Assembly: GCA_938038735.1 (NCBI GenBank) | Contig: CALHSW010000073.1 | Span: forward strand, 1-64,000 | From: an uncultured Bacteroidia bacterium | GTDB lineage: Bacteria; Bacteroidota; Bacteroidia; Bacteroidales; CAJPTX01 | Direction: 5' to 3' | Length of the DNA: 64,000 nucleotides | Part shown: positions 1 to 10,571 of the stretch, piece after piece | Layout: every line of letters starts with the position of its first letter | How positions within the stretch are numbered: the first letter of the stretch is position 1 | Program-made: the position numbers and the translations under genes | Notes under the pieces: generated by a model | Database searches by the model: none | What the model was told of the DNA's origin: nothing | The model's input: the letters and a program-made list of their open reading frames with translations, nothing else

Positions 1-26
1 CTTTGCGGGAACTATAATGCGCGGAG

Positions 27-125
27 GGTCACGCGGGTCAGTCTTTCAGACTGGCATGCCTTTTAGGCAAGAATCCGGGGGGGCTAAAGCCCCCGGCTAT
101 TGAGAGACCGTCCTTCGGGCGGGGC
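27..125 (-). repeat. Dispersed hairpin repeat, copy 1 (inverted)
   Basis: On the minus strand this copy carries the four small inverted repeats that define the family: a GGACGG/CCGCCC hairpin, a CCGGGGG...CCCCCGG hairpin, a short arm around TTGCCTAAAAGGCA, and CAGTCTGAAAGACTG followed by ACCCGCGTGACC. The same order is seen at 384-482, 55870-55972 and 56033-56132. It lies in a gene-free stretch and no transposase is near. Confidence 0.85.
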
Positions 126-383
126 TGCAATGGCGGCGAAAATCTGTGCGGGATAGGGCGTATTGTATATGCGAGGGCGGTGGCAGTGCGTGCAGGTTGA
201 TGCGGGTTTAAATTGGCGTTGTGCGCAGGGTATTGCGGAAGTTTGGTTGATTATGGCCGCTGCAAAATGATGCGCAACACCCACCTCATCGGGTAGTGAA
301 ACGGTATTGGCGGTCATTTACAGTTGCCCATGCGCTATTGAAAACGCAGACATTTAAAAGGGTGCGGCGAAGCCGCTGGGTTT
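126..383. other. Gene-free spacer between repeat copies
   Basis: No open reading frame here has a recognisable product. Short frames cross into the neighbouring repeats and are explained by them. The segment around 364-383 (ending in GCCGCTGGGTTT) recurs just before the partial repeat at 594, so repeat-flanking sequence has been duplicated here. I see no tRNA or other RNA gene. Confidence 0.6.
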
Positions 384-482
384 CCGTCCGTAGGACGGTC
401 TTTGAATAGCCGGGGGTTTTCAACCCCCCGGTACATTTGCCCACAAGGGCAAAACAGTCTGCAAGACTGACCCGCGTGACCA
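384..482 (+). repeat. Dispersed hairpin repeat, copy 2
   Basis: A full copy in the opposite orientation to copy 1. It opens with CCGTCCGTAGGACGG, then CCGGGGGTTTTCAACCCCCC, then TTTGCCCACAAGGGCAAA, then CAGTCTGCAAGACTG, and ends ACCCGCGTGACC. Each arm is a near-perfect inverted repeat. Minus-strand translation gives the peptide GGLKTPGYSKTVLRT, a repeat-derived frame rather than a gene. Confidence 0.88.
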
Positions 483-576
483 TCAACGCAATGTTCTTCC
501 CAACCTGCATAATCTGCAGGCATGCCCACGCACGGTTGCATGCGCTACTGCACACGTTGATAGGTAGAAGGACGCA

Positions 577-610
577 GCGCAGCCGCTGGGTTTCCGTCCG
601 TAGGGCGGCG
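577..610 (+). repeat. Partial hairpin repeat, copy 3
   Basis: Only the flank GCAGCCGCTGGGTTT and the first hairpin (CCGTCCGTAGGGCGG) are present; the other three hairpins are missing. The same flank plus first hairpin lies at 364-398, so this looks like a truncated tandem duplicate of copy 2. Confidence 0.7.
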
Positions 611-731
611 GTTATAATAGATTCGTGTAGCTGGATTAGGTTTGGAGGGAGGCAGCGCGAAATGGTTTTTATCCCAGTTTCCCCAATAGGGGGCGACTCT
701 CTACACTCTTTAAAAACACTACAAATTTCTC

Positions 732-739
732 TACCTTCG
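732..739 (+). promoter_or_regulatory. Probable -7 promoter box of leuS
   Basis: TACCTTCG lies 50 bases before the leuS start and differs by one base from the Bacteroidota -7 consensus TAnnTTTG. The same TACCTTCG form precedes the methyltransferase at 36250-36903. No convincing -33 TTTG is visible at the usual distance. Confidence 0.5.
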
Positions 740-788
740 CGGCGTTAATAGTGCAGAAGTAATAGCAAAGCGGCAGGAGACAATACGG

Positions 789-3572
789 ATGGGCGAAGAG
801 TACAACGCAAGAGAGGTAGAAGCGCGCTGGCAGGAGAGCTGGCGCGAATCGGGCGTATACAACGTGACGGTTGACAAGAGCCGCCCGAAATACTACGTGC
901 TGGACATGTTCCCCTACCCTTCTGGGGCGGGGCTTCACGTGGGGCATCCGCTGGGTTACATCGCCTCTGACATCTATAGCCGCTACAAGCGTATGCGGGG
1001 CTTCAACGTGCTGCACCCCATGGGGTACGATGCCTTTGGGCTGCCCGCGGAGCAGTACGCCATCCAAACGGGGCAGCACCCCGCGGAAACCACCCGCATT
1101 AACTGCGAACGCTACCGCCAGCAGCTGGAGCTGCTGGGGCTGAGCTACGATTGGGCACGGGAATTCCGCACGAGCGACCCAGACTACTACCACTGGACGC
1201 AATGGGCGTTTCTACAGTTCTATAACGCCTACTTCGATGCGGCAAAGCAGAAGGCACGGCCGCTCAAGGAGCTGATAGAGTACTTTGAGCAGCACGGATC
1301 GGAGGGGAATACGGCACACACAAACGCCGAGGTGGCGTTCACCGCGGAGGAGTGGAAGAAGATGGGCGCGGCAGAGCGCGATGCCATACTACACCATTTC
1401 CGCTTGGTATATCGCGCTGAGACATCGGTCAACTGGTGCGAGGAGCTCGGCACGGTGCTGGCAAACGATGAGGTGAAGGAGGGGCTCTCCGTGCGTGGAG
1501 GCTACCCCGTGACGCAGCGGCGCATGATGCAGTGGAACCTACGGGTGTCAGCCTACGCTGAACGTCTACTCGCGGGGCTGGAAGATTTGGAGTGGAGCGA
1601 CTCCATGAAGGAGATGCAGCGCAATTGGATCGGGCGTTCGCAGGGCGCATCGGTACACTTCGATGTGGAGGGGCAAAAGGGCATAGATATAGAGGTATTC
1701 ACCACCCGCCCCGACACGCTCTACGGGGTGACCTTCATGGTGCTAGCCCCCGACCATCCGCTAGTGCCAACGCTAACCACCGCGGCGCAGCGGGCCGAGG
1801 TAGCGGCGTACGTAGATGTGACGTCACACCGCTCCGAGCGGGAGCGCATAGCCGAGACCAAGCGGGTGAGCGGTGCATTCACCGGGAGCTACGCCCTCCA
1901 CCCGCTCACCGGGGAGAAGCTACCGATATGGATAGGCGACTACGTGCTGATGGGCTACGGCACGGGGGCCATTATGGCCGTGGCGGCGCACGATGGGCGC
2001 GACTTTGCCTTTGCCCGCCACTTCGGGCTTCCGCTGCGGCAGGTGGTATGCGCTGTAGGCGAAAAGGTTAGCGACCCCGCCACGTGGGAAAACGCCTACG
2101 AAGCGAAAGACGGCATAGCCGTAAATAGCCCGCTTTGGGAGGGGAAACCCACCACGCAGGCCATAGAGGAAGCCTGCCGCATACTTGAAAAGGAAAGCAG
2201 GGGCAAGGCGAGGGTGACCTACCGGCTACGCGATGCCATCTTTAGCCGGCAACGCTACTGGGGCGAGCCAATCCCAATATATTACGACGCTGAGGGCGCA
2301 TCGCATGGGCTTGACGAAGGCGAACTCCCGCTGATGCTCCCCGAAATAGATAGCTTCAAGCCATCGCCCGACGGCGAGCCACCGCTGGCACGCGCCAAGA
2401 ATTGGAGAACCAAGGAGGGATTCCCTTTAGAGACTACCACCATGCCTGGCTTCGCGGGATCGTCAGCCTACTCGGTGCGATTCATGTCGCCCGATTACAG
2501 TAAGGGGTTGGTATCGCCCGAAGCCAACGGCTATTGGCAGGACGTAGACCTATACATAGGCGGCACGGAGCACGCCACGGGGCACCTCATCTACTCCCGC
2601 TTTTGGAATAAGGTGCTGTACGACCTGGGGTACGTGGTGAAAGACGAACCCTTTAAAAGGCTGGTGAACCAGGGGATGATCCAGGGAAGGTCAAGCTTTA
2701 TCTACCGGGTTAAGGGCACGCAACGGTACGTGCCGGTGACGCAGCGGGAGCAGTACGACACAACGGAGATACATGTGAACATTTGCTACGTGCAGAACGA
2801 CATACTTGACGTAGAGGCGCTGCGAGCATCAAGCGCGGAGTACCGCGACGCGGAGTTCGTGCTTGAGAATGGGGAGTACCGCTGCGGCTGGGCAGTGGAG
2901 AAGATGAGCAAATCGATGCTGAACGTGGTTAACCCCGACAGCATCGTGCAGGAGTACGGGGCAGACACGCTGCGCATGTACGAGATGTTTCTAGGGCCGC
3001 TGGAGATGTCAAAGCCATGGGACACCAATGGGATTGACGGCGCTTCCAAGTTCTTGCGCAAGCTATGGCGCTACTGCACGGAGGGCGAACTTAGCGAGGG
3101 CGAAGCCCCGAAGGAGGCGCTGCGCGCTGTACATAGGTGCGTGAGGCAAACGGAGGAGGGCATCGAGCGGCTCAGCTTTAACACCTGCGTTTCGGGCTTT
3201 ATGATTGCGCTGAACGAGGTGCAGAAGGCTAAAAGCCGTCACCGCAGCGTGCTGGAGCCATTAGTGCTGGCACTATGCCCCTTCGCTCCGCACATGTGCG
3301 AAGAGCTTTGGCACCGGTTTGGACACAAGGACTTCGCGGTAGCTGAGGCTTGGCCTTCGGTTGATGAACGCTACCTCGTGGAGGAGAGCTACAACTACCC
3401 GATATCGTTTAATGGGAAAACACGTTTCACGATGGAGCTGGCGCAATCGCTCGATGCTGCTGGGGTAGAAAAAGAGGTACTCACGGACCCCCGCGTGGTG
3501 GAGCAGCTTGCAGGACGTACGCCCAAGCGGGTTATCGTGGTAATCGGAAGAATCGTAAATATTGTAATCTGA
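789..3572 (+). CDS. leuS: Leucyl-tRNA synthetase (LeuRS)
   Basis: Class Ia aminoacyl-tRNA synthetase that charges tRNA-Leu with leucine in the cytoplasm and edits mischarged tRNA. Seen: the HIGH-type motif HVGH at residues 50-53, the CP1 editing-domain threonine-rich loop TTRPDTLYG near residue 303, the class I signature EKMSKS with KMSKS at 705-709, and a C-terminal anticodon-binding region. Length 927 fits Bacteroidota LeuRS, which is longer than the E. coli enzyme. Two insertions explain this: a charged block of about 60 residues around 150-210, just before SVNWCEELGTVLAN, and a block just before KMSKS. The zinc-binding cysteines of the ZN1 module are mostly absent. AGGAGA at 775-780 is a good ribosome binding site for this ATG. 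The gene follows the repeat-rich region and is 29 bases ahead of the YitT gene. Confidence 0.98.
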   Translation: MGEEYNAREVEARWQESWRESGVYNVTVDKSRPKYYVLDMFPYPSGAGLHVGHPLGYIASDIYSRYKRMRGFNVLHPMGYDAFGLPAEQYAIQTGQHPAETTRINCERYRQQLELLGLSYDWAREFRTSDPDYYHWTQWAFLQFYNAYFDAAKQKARPLKELIEYFEQHGSEGNTAHTNAEVAFTAEEWKKMGAAERDAILHHFRLVYRAETSVNWCEELGTVLANDEVKEGLSVRGGYPVTQRRMMQWNLRVSAYAERLLAGLEDLEWSDSMKEMQRNWIGRSQGASVHFDVEGQKGIDIEVFTTRPDTLYGVTFMVLAPDHPLVPTLTTAAQRAEVAAYVDVTSHRSERERIAETKRVSGAFTGSYALHPLTGEKLPIWIGDYVLMGYGTGAIMAVAAHDGRDFAFARHFGLPLRQVVCAVGEKVSDPATWENAYEAKDGIAVNSPLWEGKPTTQAIEEACRILEKESRGKARVTYRLRDAIFSRQRYWGEPIPIYYDAEGASHGLDEGELPLMLPEIDSFKPSPDGEPPLARAKNWRTKEGFPLETTTMPGFAGSSAYSVRFMSPDYSKGLVSPEANGYWQDVDLYIGGTEHATGHLIYSRFWNKVLYDLGYVVKDEPFKRLVNQGMIQGRSSFIYRVKGTQRYVPVTQREQYDTTEIHVNICYVQNDILDVEALRASSAEYRDAEFVLENGEYRCGWAVEKMSKSMLNVVNPDSIVQEYGADTLRMYEMFLGPLEMSKPWDTNGIDGASKFLRKLWRYCTEGELSEGEAPKEALRAVHRCVRQTEEGIERLSFNTCVSGFMIALNEVQKAKSRHRSVLEPLVLALCPFAPHMCEELWHRFGHKDFAVAEAWPSVDERYLVEESYNYPISFNGKTRFTMELAQSLDAAGVEKEVLTDPRVVEQLAGRTPKRVIVVIGRIVNIVI

Positions 3573-3601
3573 AACAGCTAAAACGAATTAGCAAGACAAC
3601 A

Positions 3602-4510
3602 ATGGGAGCAAAGAAACTAGATAAAAAGCAAACAAGGCAGCTCGTCAAGGAGTATGCGCTGATAATCTTTGGGTTAATAATCTACACGCTAGGCTGGACG
3701 TGCTTTCTTGTGCCGATGGGGATTACCGGCGGCGGGGCATCGGGTATTGGCACCATGGTGTACCTCCTCACAGGGGGTGCAGTGCCAGTGGGTGTGACGT
3801 ACCTCGTAGTCAATGCCATTCTGATAATCATTGCGATGAAGGTTATCGGAGCTAACTTCGGCGTGAAAACCATATTTGCGGTAGGGCTCGCTTCCGTGCT
3901 ACTCTACGTGGAACAGATACTGCTGACGAAATACGTGCCGATAATGCCGAACGACATCCTGCTCTCCGCCATCATCGGAGGAGCGATGTCGGGGCTCGGC
4001 ATTGCGATAGCGTTTAGCCAAGGGGGCAGCACAGGGGGCACCGATATCATCGTGATGCTGGTCCTTAAGTACCGCAACATGAGTCCAGGCAAAGTTCTTT
4101 TGATGGTAGATGTACTGATTGTATCATCAGCACTATTTTCACTGCAAGAATTGCCTTTTATTGAGCGGATTGCACGGTTGATGTATGGTTACATCACAAT
4201 GGTAACCACATCGTACGTGATTGACCTATACCTTAACGGGCGAAAGCAATCGCTACAGGTGTTCATTTTCTCTAAGAACTACGCTGCTATTTCTGATAGG
4301 ATAAACAGCGAAATGAATCGCGGCGTAACGGTTCTTGATGCCAAAGGATGGTACTCCAAGGAAGAGGGGAAGGTGCTGCTCGTGGTGGTGCGCAGCAACG
4401 AAAGGAGTACGCTGTATAGAATCATCAAAGAGGAAGACCAAGCGGCATTCATTTCGGCGGCCAACGTGAGCGGCGTATTTGGCCGCGGCTTTGAGGCCAT
4501 CAAACCGTGA
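3602..4510 (+). CDS. YitT family membrane protein (DUF161 + DUF2179)
   Basis: Integral inner-membrane protein of unknown transport or sensing role. The first 200 or so residues form five or six hydrophobic segments with glycine-rich turns typical of the YitT/DUF161 fold (GITGGGASGIGTMVYLLTGG near residue 40 and FSQGGSTGGTDI near 140). The last 80 residues form a soluble DUF2179 domain (from VFIFSKNY to VVVRSNE). Length about 300 is usual for the family. It sits 29 bases after leuS and 27 before the M23 lipoprotein, so it may share the leuS transcript. The family is clear; no substrate is established, so none is assigned. Confidence 0.92.
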   Translation: MGAKKLDKKQTRQLVKEYALIIFGLIIYTLGWTCFLVPMGITGGGASGIGTMVYLLTGGAVPVGVTYLVVNAILIIIAMKVIGANFGVKTIFAVGLASVLLYVEQILLTKYVPIMPNDILLSAIIGGAMSGLGIAIAFSQGGSTGGTDIIVMLVLKYRNMSPGKVLLMVDVLIVSSALFSLQELPFIERIARLMYGYITMVTTSYVIDLYLNGRKQSLQVFIFSKNYAAISDRINSEMNRGVTVLDAKGWYSKEEGKVLLVVVRSNERSTLYRIIKEEDQAAFISAANVSGVFGRGFEAIKP

Positions 4511-4537
4511 CCCGGCGTAGAGCCAAAGAGCGAAAAG

Positions 4538-5821
4538 ATGCGAAGAGGAAAGACGTTAGCAGCGACAGCGATAGTGTGCGTGGCTGCGTTGCTGGTTTCG
4601 TGCTTGGAGCCAGATAGGAAGGGTCAGCGCGGCCCCGCGGTGGACAGTACAGTGACGCTATCCGCGAACCGCTACGGTTTTTTAGACCAAGACCTGCGTG
4701 TGGATACGATAGTAGTACCAAGCGGGGTGGCACTGTCCACGCTGCTGCGGCAGCACGGCGTGACGGCTACACACATTCAACAAATCGGTTTGGGTGCGCT
4801 GGAAGGGATATTTTCCCCGCGTAAAATCAAGGCTGGCAACGAGTCGTACTTTTGGTATGGGGAAGACAGCATCGCAAGACACTGGGTATATAAGCAAAGC
4901 CCAACGGACTACCTACATCTTGATTTCACGGGCGACACGCTCTCGGCAGCAATTGAAAATCTACCGATAGAAATCAAGCGGCGAAGCGTGCATACGGTAA
5001 TTGAGTCCTCGCTGTGGAACGCGATGGTTAGCGCCAATACCTCTCCGTCGTTAGCCCTACGCTTGTCCGACATCTTCGCATGGACCGTAGATTTTTTTGG
5101 GCTAGCCAAAGGCGATCAGTTTTTCGTGTGCTACGATGAGGAACTGCTTGACGAAGAGGCAATAGGGATAGGGAAAATCCACGCAGCACGGTTTGTACAC
5201 GGGAAGGACACCATCGGGGCCTATAGCTTTACGCAGGACTCTACCCGCTCCTACTGGGACCAGCAGGGGCGCAGCCTGCGCAAGGCCTTTTTGAAAGCAC
5301 CTTTACACTTCTCTCGAATTTCCTCCGGCTTTTCGTACGGGCGCAAGCATCCCATTCTAAAGATCGTTCGCCCGCACACTGGGGTTGACTACGCCGCGCC
5401 GGCAGGCACACCGGTTTTGGCCCTAGGCGATGGCAAGGTGATTGCCAAAGGGTATAACGGCGGAGGCGGTAACACCGTGAAGATTAGGCATAACAGCGTC
5501 TATACCACGGGGTATATGCATCTATCCCGCTACGGGAAGGGCATACAGGTGGGGTCGTTCGTGAAGCAGGGGCAGGTGATTGGCTACGTGGGGAGCACGG
5601 GGTTGGCCACAGGGCCGCACCTCGATTTTAGGGTATGGCGCAACGGATCGCCCATGAACCCCCTCCGGATGGAGTCTCCATCGGTAGCACCGCTCGACAG
5701 CGCATTGCTCCCTGCCTTTTTTCGGGAGTGCGTCACCCTTGACTCTCTCTTAAACCTAGCCGAAAAGAAGATGCAAGTGCCAGCGGTCGACACCACAAGT
5801 GGTACAAATGAAGAGTGGTAG
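4538..5821 (+). CDS. M23 family peptidoglycan endopeptidase lipoprotein
   Basis: Probable envelope metallopeptidase that cuts peptidoglycan cross-bridges. An N-terminal lipoprotein signal is visible: basic start, hydrophobic core, lipobox LVSC with the acylated Cys at residue 22. A long middle region with LysM/OapA-like character (VDTIVVPSGVALSTLLRQHG) leads to a C-terminal M23 domain. Zinc ligands H280 and D284 lie in HTGVDYAAPAGTPV; H328 is in YMHLSRYGKG and H361 in GPHLDFRVW. The terminal HxH motif reads H361-L-D363, so the second histidine, normally a zinc ligand, is aspartate. I recall similar HLD forms in Bacteroidota relatives, so this may mark a subfamily rather than loss of activity. 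Encoded 27 bases after the YitT gene. Confidence 0.9.
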   Translation: MRRGKTLAATAIVCVAALLVSCLEPDRKGQRGPAVDSTVTLSANRYGFLDQDLRVDTIVVPSGVALSTLLRQHGVTATHIQQIGLGALEGIFSPRKIKAGNESYFWYGEDSIARHWVYKQSPTDYLHLDFTGDTLSAAIENLPIEIKRRSVHTVIESSLWNAMVSANTSPSLALRLSDIFAWTVDFFGLAKGDQFFVCYDEELLDEEAIGIGKIHAARFVHGKDTIGAYSFTQDSTRSYWDQQGRSLRKAFLKAPLHFSRISSGFSYGRKHPILKIVRPHTGVDYAAPAGTPVLALGDGKVIAKGYNGGGGNTVKIRHNSVYTTGYMHLSRYGKGIQVGSFVKQGQVIGYVGSTGLATGPHLDFRVWRNGSPMNPLRMESPSVAPLDSALLPAFFRECVTLDSLLNLAEKKMQVPAVDTTSGTNEEW

Positions 5822-5856
5822 GCATGAATGTTTTCTGCCAATCCGTCTAAATTGGG

Positions 5857-5864
5857 TATATTTG
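5857..5864 (+). promoter_or_regulatory. Probable -7 promoter box of thiS-thiC
   Basis: TATATTTG matches the Bacteroidota -7 consensus TAnnTTTG exactly and lies 28 bases before the thiS ATG. A T-rich TTTTC at 5831-5835 is at roughly the right distance for a -33 element. The whole gap between the M23 gene and thiS is 71 bases, too short for a TPP riboswitch plus promoter. Confidence 0.6.
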
Positions 5865-5892
5865 CAGGAAAAGAAGGTGGGGGAAAAGCGTC

Positions 5893-6105
5893 ATGGCAAA
5901 GATTCATATTACGGTAAACGGTACAAGCCAAGAGCTTGAAGCGGGTAGCACTCTTGATAGCTACGCGGAGAGCAAGGGGCTAGGCAATCAGCAGGGAGTG
6001 GCGATAGCAGTTAATGGAAAGGTAATTCGTCGTCGGGATTGGATAACCACAACGCTCGCGGATGGCGATGTAATAATGCTTCTCACGGCTGCGCAGGGGG
6101 GGTGA
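5893..6105 (+). CDS. thiS: Sulfur carrier protein ThiS
   Basis: Small ubiquitin-like protein that carries sulfur as a C-terminal thiocarboxylate for thiamine thiazole synthesis. It has 70 residues, opens with a beta-grasp strand pattern (IHITVNGTSQELEAG) and ends in the required Gly-Gly (MLLTAAQGG). The conserved RRDW segment precedes the last strand. It lies just ahead of thiC, a usual thiamine gene neighbour. The partners needed for the thiazole branch (thiF, thiG, thiH) are not in this window. Confidence 0.94.
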   Translation: MAKIHITVNGTSQELEAGSTLDSYAESKGLGNQQGVAIAVNGKVIRRRDWITTTLADGDVIMLLTAAQGG

Positions 6106-6158
6106 AGAAGCACAGGGTACGGCAGAACGAAGAGGCAAGCATTAAGGAAGGTAGAGCA

Positions 6159-7943
<1,785 letters not shown>

Positions 7944-7967
7944 ATACGTTTAGACGCATACAGCGTA

Positions 7968-8008
7968 GCATCCATCTTCTCCACGCAATGCACGGAGGGG
8001 GTGGATGC
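7968..8008 (+). other. Hairpin between thiC and lon
   Basis: GCATCCA at 7968-7974 pairs with TGGATGC at 8002-8008, and an inner CTCC/GGAG pair extends the stem. No run of T follows, so it is not a typical intrinsic terminator. It could stabilise or process a thiC transcript, or sit in the leader of lon. Function not determined. Confidence 0.4.
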
Positions 8009-8099
8009 CTCTATAAACAAAACGGATACTGCAACGTTATAGGTGCAAAGTACCCTGCCGGTTATGCAGCGGTAGATGAGAGATTGATAGCGTGTAGAG

Positions 8100-10538
8100 A
8101 TGAAAAAGAGAAAGGGAGACGATTTCAACCAGGCAGAGAGGATACTAGAAATCCTACAGGAGAGCTTTTCGGTAACTGATAAAGGGGTAACCTTATCGGA
8201 AGAGGATATTCCTGACGAATTGCCCTTGATTGAACTACGAAATAACGTCTGCTTCCCATTCACGATGCTGCCTATTGCGGTAGGGCGTCCACGAACCAAA
8301 CGGCTGGTAGACTCGCTTGAGGGCGATGCCCCCTTGGTAGTGATTACGGCACAAAAGAATCCGGAAGCGAATAACCCCACGAAGAGCGGGCTGTACCGAA
8401 CGGCTACATTGGCGAAGGTGCGGCAGTCCATCCCCGTACCGGGGCACACGGCTCTCGTAGTGGTGGGATTGATGCGGGTGAAGATTACAGAATTTGTACA
8501 ATCCAAGCCCTACTTCACGGTGAAGGTGGAGCCGCTACAGGAAAAGATAGGCGACCTGAAGTCGGAGAGCATGGCAGTAAAGCTTTCGGAGCTTGGGAGG
8601 TTAGCAAAACAGTACTCAGAACTCGCCAATGACAACGTGGCATTCGTGTCGGACATGTCGGTCAATGGGGTAGATGTTTTTCCACTCTTCTTTGTCAATA
8701 CGATTGCCTCACTGCTAGAGATGCCCGTTGACAAGAAGCAAGATTTGCTAGAGAGTAGCGATTTTGAGCATCGTGTAGACCTCTTGCTGGAGCAGATCGT
8801 TTTTGCCATCAAGGGCCTAGAGCTGCGTCAGGAGATGCAGAAGAAGACCCACGAAGACCTTGAAAAGCAGCAACGCGACTTCATGCTGCAACAGCAGATA
8901 AAAACGATACAATCGGAGCTGAACAGCGGGGAGGTGAACGATGCTGAAGCGATAATAAAAAAGGGCGCGAAGCTGAAACTCTCCAAGGAAGCGCGCGAGG
9001 TGTTTGACCGCGAGGTTAACCGGTTGCAACAGATGAACTCCGCTGCCCCCGATTACGCCATCCAGCTCTCATACCTACAGCTATTCACCGAACTTCCGTG
9101 GGGTGTCTATTCAAAGGACAACCACGACCTAAGATATGCTCAGGAGTGCCTTGATGAAAATCACTTCGGGCTGGAAAAGGTGAAAGAGCGGATATTGGAG
9201 TTTTTGGCAGTGCTGAAGCTAAAAAAGGACTTGAAGTCGCCAATTATCTGTCTATACGGTCCTCCCGGGGTAGGGAAAACATCGCTAGGACGTTCAATAG
9301 CAAAAGCTTTGGGCAGGCAGTACGCACGCATATCCCTTGGCGGCATGCACGATGAGGCGGAGATACGTGGGCATCGGCGAACCTACGTGGGCGCAATGCC
9401 AGGGCGTATCATACAGAATCTGAGAAAGGTAAAGACTTCAAACCCAGTGTTCGTGCTTGACGAGATCGACAAGGTGACGTCAAACATGATGGGAGATCCG
9501 GCATCTGCCCTCCTAGAGGTGCTTGACCCAGAGCAGAATAAGTCGTTTTACGATAACTACCTAGAGGTTGACTTTGACCTCTCAAACGTGCTATTCGTCA
9601 CCACGGCGAATGACATCAGTACGATAGCCCCCGCCCTACGCGATAGGATGGAGATGGTGGAAATCACTGGCTACCTATTGGAAGAGAAGATAGCGATTGC
9701 CAAAAAGCATCTCATTCCAAAGCAACTGGAGGCGCACGGCGTAAAGCCTGAGCAATTCGTGCTCTCCGATGAGTTAATACAGTGCGTTATTGAGGATTAC
9801 ACCCGAGAAAGCGGAGTCCGAAAGCTTGACCAAACGATCGCAAAGCTCATTCGGCAGCAAGCCAAACGGATCGCCATGAAGGAGGAGATGAACGTGGAAC
9901 TCACAAAGGAGGATATAGTGGAACGCCTCGGGAGAGCCAAGTTTATCAATGAACACTACAAGGATCGTCACAACGTTGGCGTGGCCGTAGGCATGGCATG
10001 GACGCAGGTGGGGGGCGAGATACTCTACGTAGAGTCGGCCATGTCAAACGGGAAAGGGACCTTGAACCTTACCGGGAATTTGGGCGATGTGATGAAGGAG
10101 TCTGCCGCCATTGCGTTGCAGCTTCTACGAAGCATGAAGGATAGGCTAAAGCTCACTGTAGACTTCCTAAACACCGATGTGCACGTACATGTACCCGAAG
10201 GCGCAATCCCTAAAGATGGACCCTCCGCAGGCGTTACGATGGTCACGTCACTTCTTTCCACCCTTTCGGGCGTAGTGCCGACCGCGGGGATAGCCATGAC
10301 AGGCGAGATAACGCTCAGCGGTCGTGTACTTCCTGTGGGGGGGATTAAGGAGAAGATTTTGGCCGCAAAGCGCGCAGATCTCAAACACATCGTCATGCCG
10401 GCAGAAAACCAAAAGGACATTGAAGAGATAAAGCCTGAATACATAAAGGGTTTAACATTCTCGTACATTGATTCGGTTGACGAGTTGATAGAAGTGATGT
10501 TCCCTAGTCTGTATGCTGCCATGGACAAGAAAGCTTAA
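8100..10538 (+). CDS. lon: ATP-dependent protease Lon (LonA type)
   Basis: Cytoplasmic ATP-driven protease that degrades damaged and regulatory proteins. Domain order: LON substrate-binding domain (about residues 40-240, from LPLIELRNNVCFPFTML), a coiled-coil linker, an AAA+ module with Walker A GPPGVGKT at 387-394 and Walker B FVLDEIDK, then the serine protease domain. The catalytic dyad is S709 in PKDGPSAG and K750 in GGIKEK. At 812 residues it is a full-length LonA. The 156-base gap after thiC and a hairpin there suggest its own transcription, but I find no clear TAnnTTTG box. pyrD follows after 33 bases. Confidence 0.97.
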   Translation: MKKRKGDDFNQAERILEILQESFSVTDKGVTLSEEDIPDELPLIELRNNVCFPFTMLPIAVGRPRTKRLVDSLEGDAPLVVITAQKNPEANNPTKSGLYRTATLAKVRQSIPVPGHTALVVVGLMRVKITEFVQSKPYFTVKVEPLQEKIGDLKSESMAVKLSELGRLAKQYSELANDNVAFVSDMSVNGVDVFPLFFVNTIASLLEMPVDKKQDLLESSDFEHRVDLLLEQIVFAIKGLELRQEMQKKTHEDLEKQQRDFMLQQQIKTIQSELNSGEVNDAEAIIKKGAKLKLSKEAREVFDREVNRLQQMNSAAPDYAIQLSYLQLFTELPWGVYSKDNHDLRYAQECLDENHFGLEKVKERILEFLAVLKLKKDLKSPIICLYGPPGVGKTSLGRSIAKALGRQYARISLGGMHDEAEIRGHRRTYVGAMPGRIIQNLRKVKTSNPVFVLDEIDKVTSNMMGDPASALLEVLDPEQNKSFYDNYLEVDFDLSNVLFVTTANDISTIAPALRDRMEMVEITGYLLEEKIAIAKKHLIPKQLEAHGVKPEQFVLSDELIQCVIEDYTRESGVRKLDQTIAKLIRQQAKRIAMKEEMNVELTKEDIVERLGRAKFINEHYKDRHNVGVAVGMAWTQVGGEILYVESAMSNGKGTLNLTGNLGDVMKESAAIALQLLRSMKDRLKLTVDFLNTDVHVHVPEGAIPKDGPSAGVTMVTSLLSTLSGVVPTAGIAMTGEITLSGRVLPVGGIKEKILAAKRADLKHIVMPAENQKDIEEIKPEYIKGLTFSYIDSVDELIEVMFPSLYAAMDKKA

Positions 10539-10571
10539 ACACACCGCAACGTTTACCGTTGTAATAGCATC

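Noticed and set aside
437..748. Plus-strand 103-residue frame before leuS
   Set aside because: Runs through the repeat copies and ends at the leuS promoter; no homology recognised.
5822..5892. TPP riboswitch ahead of thiS
   Set aside because: The gap is 71 bases and lacks the conserved riboswitch core; only a promoter box is visible.
7968..8008. Intrinsic terminator after thiC
   Set aside because: A stem exists but no run of T follows on either strand.
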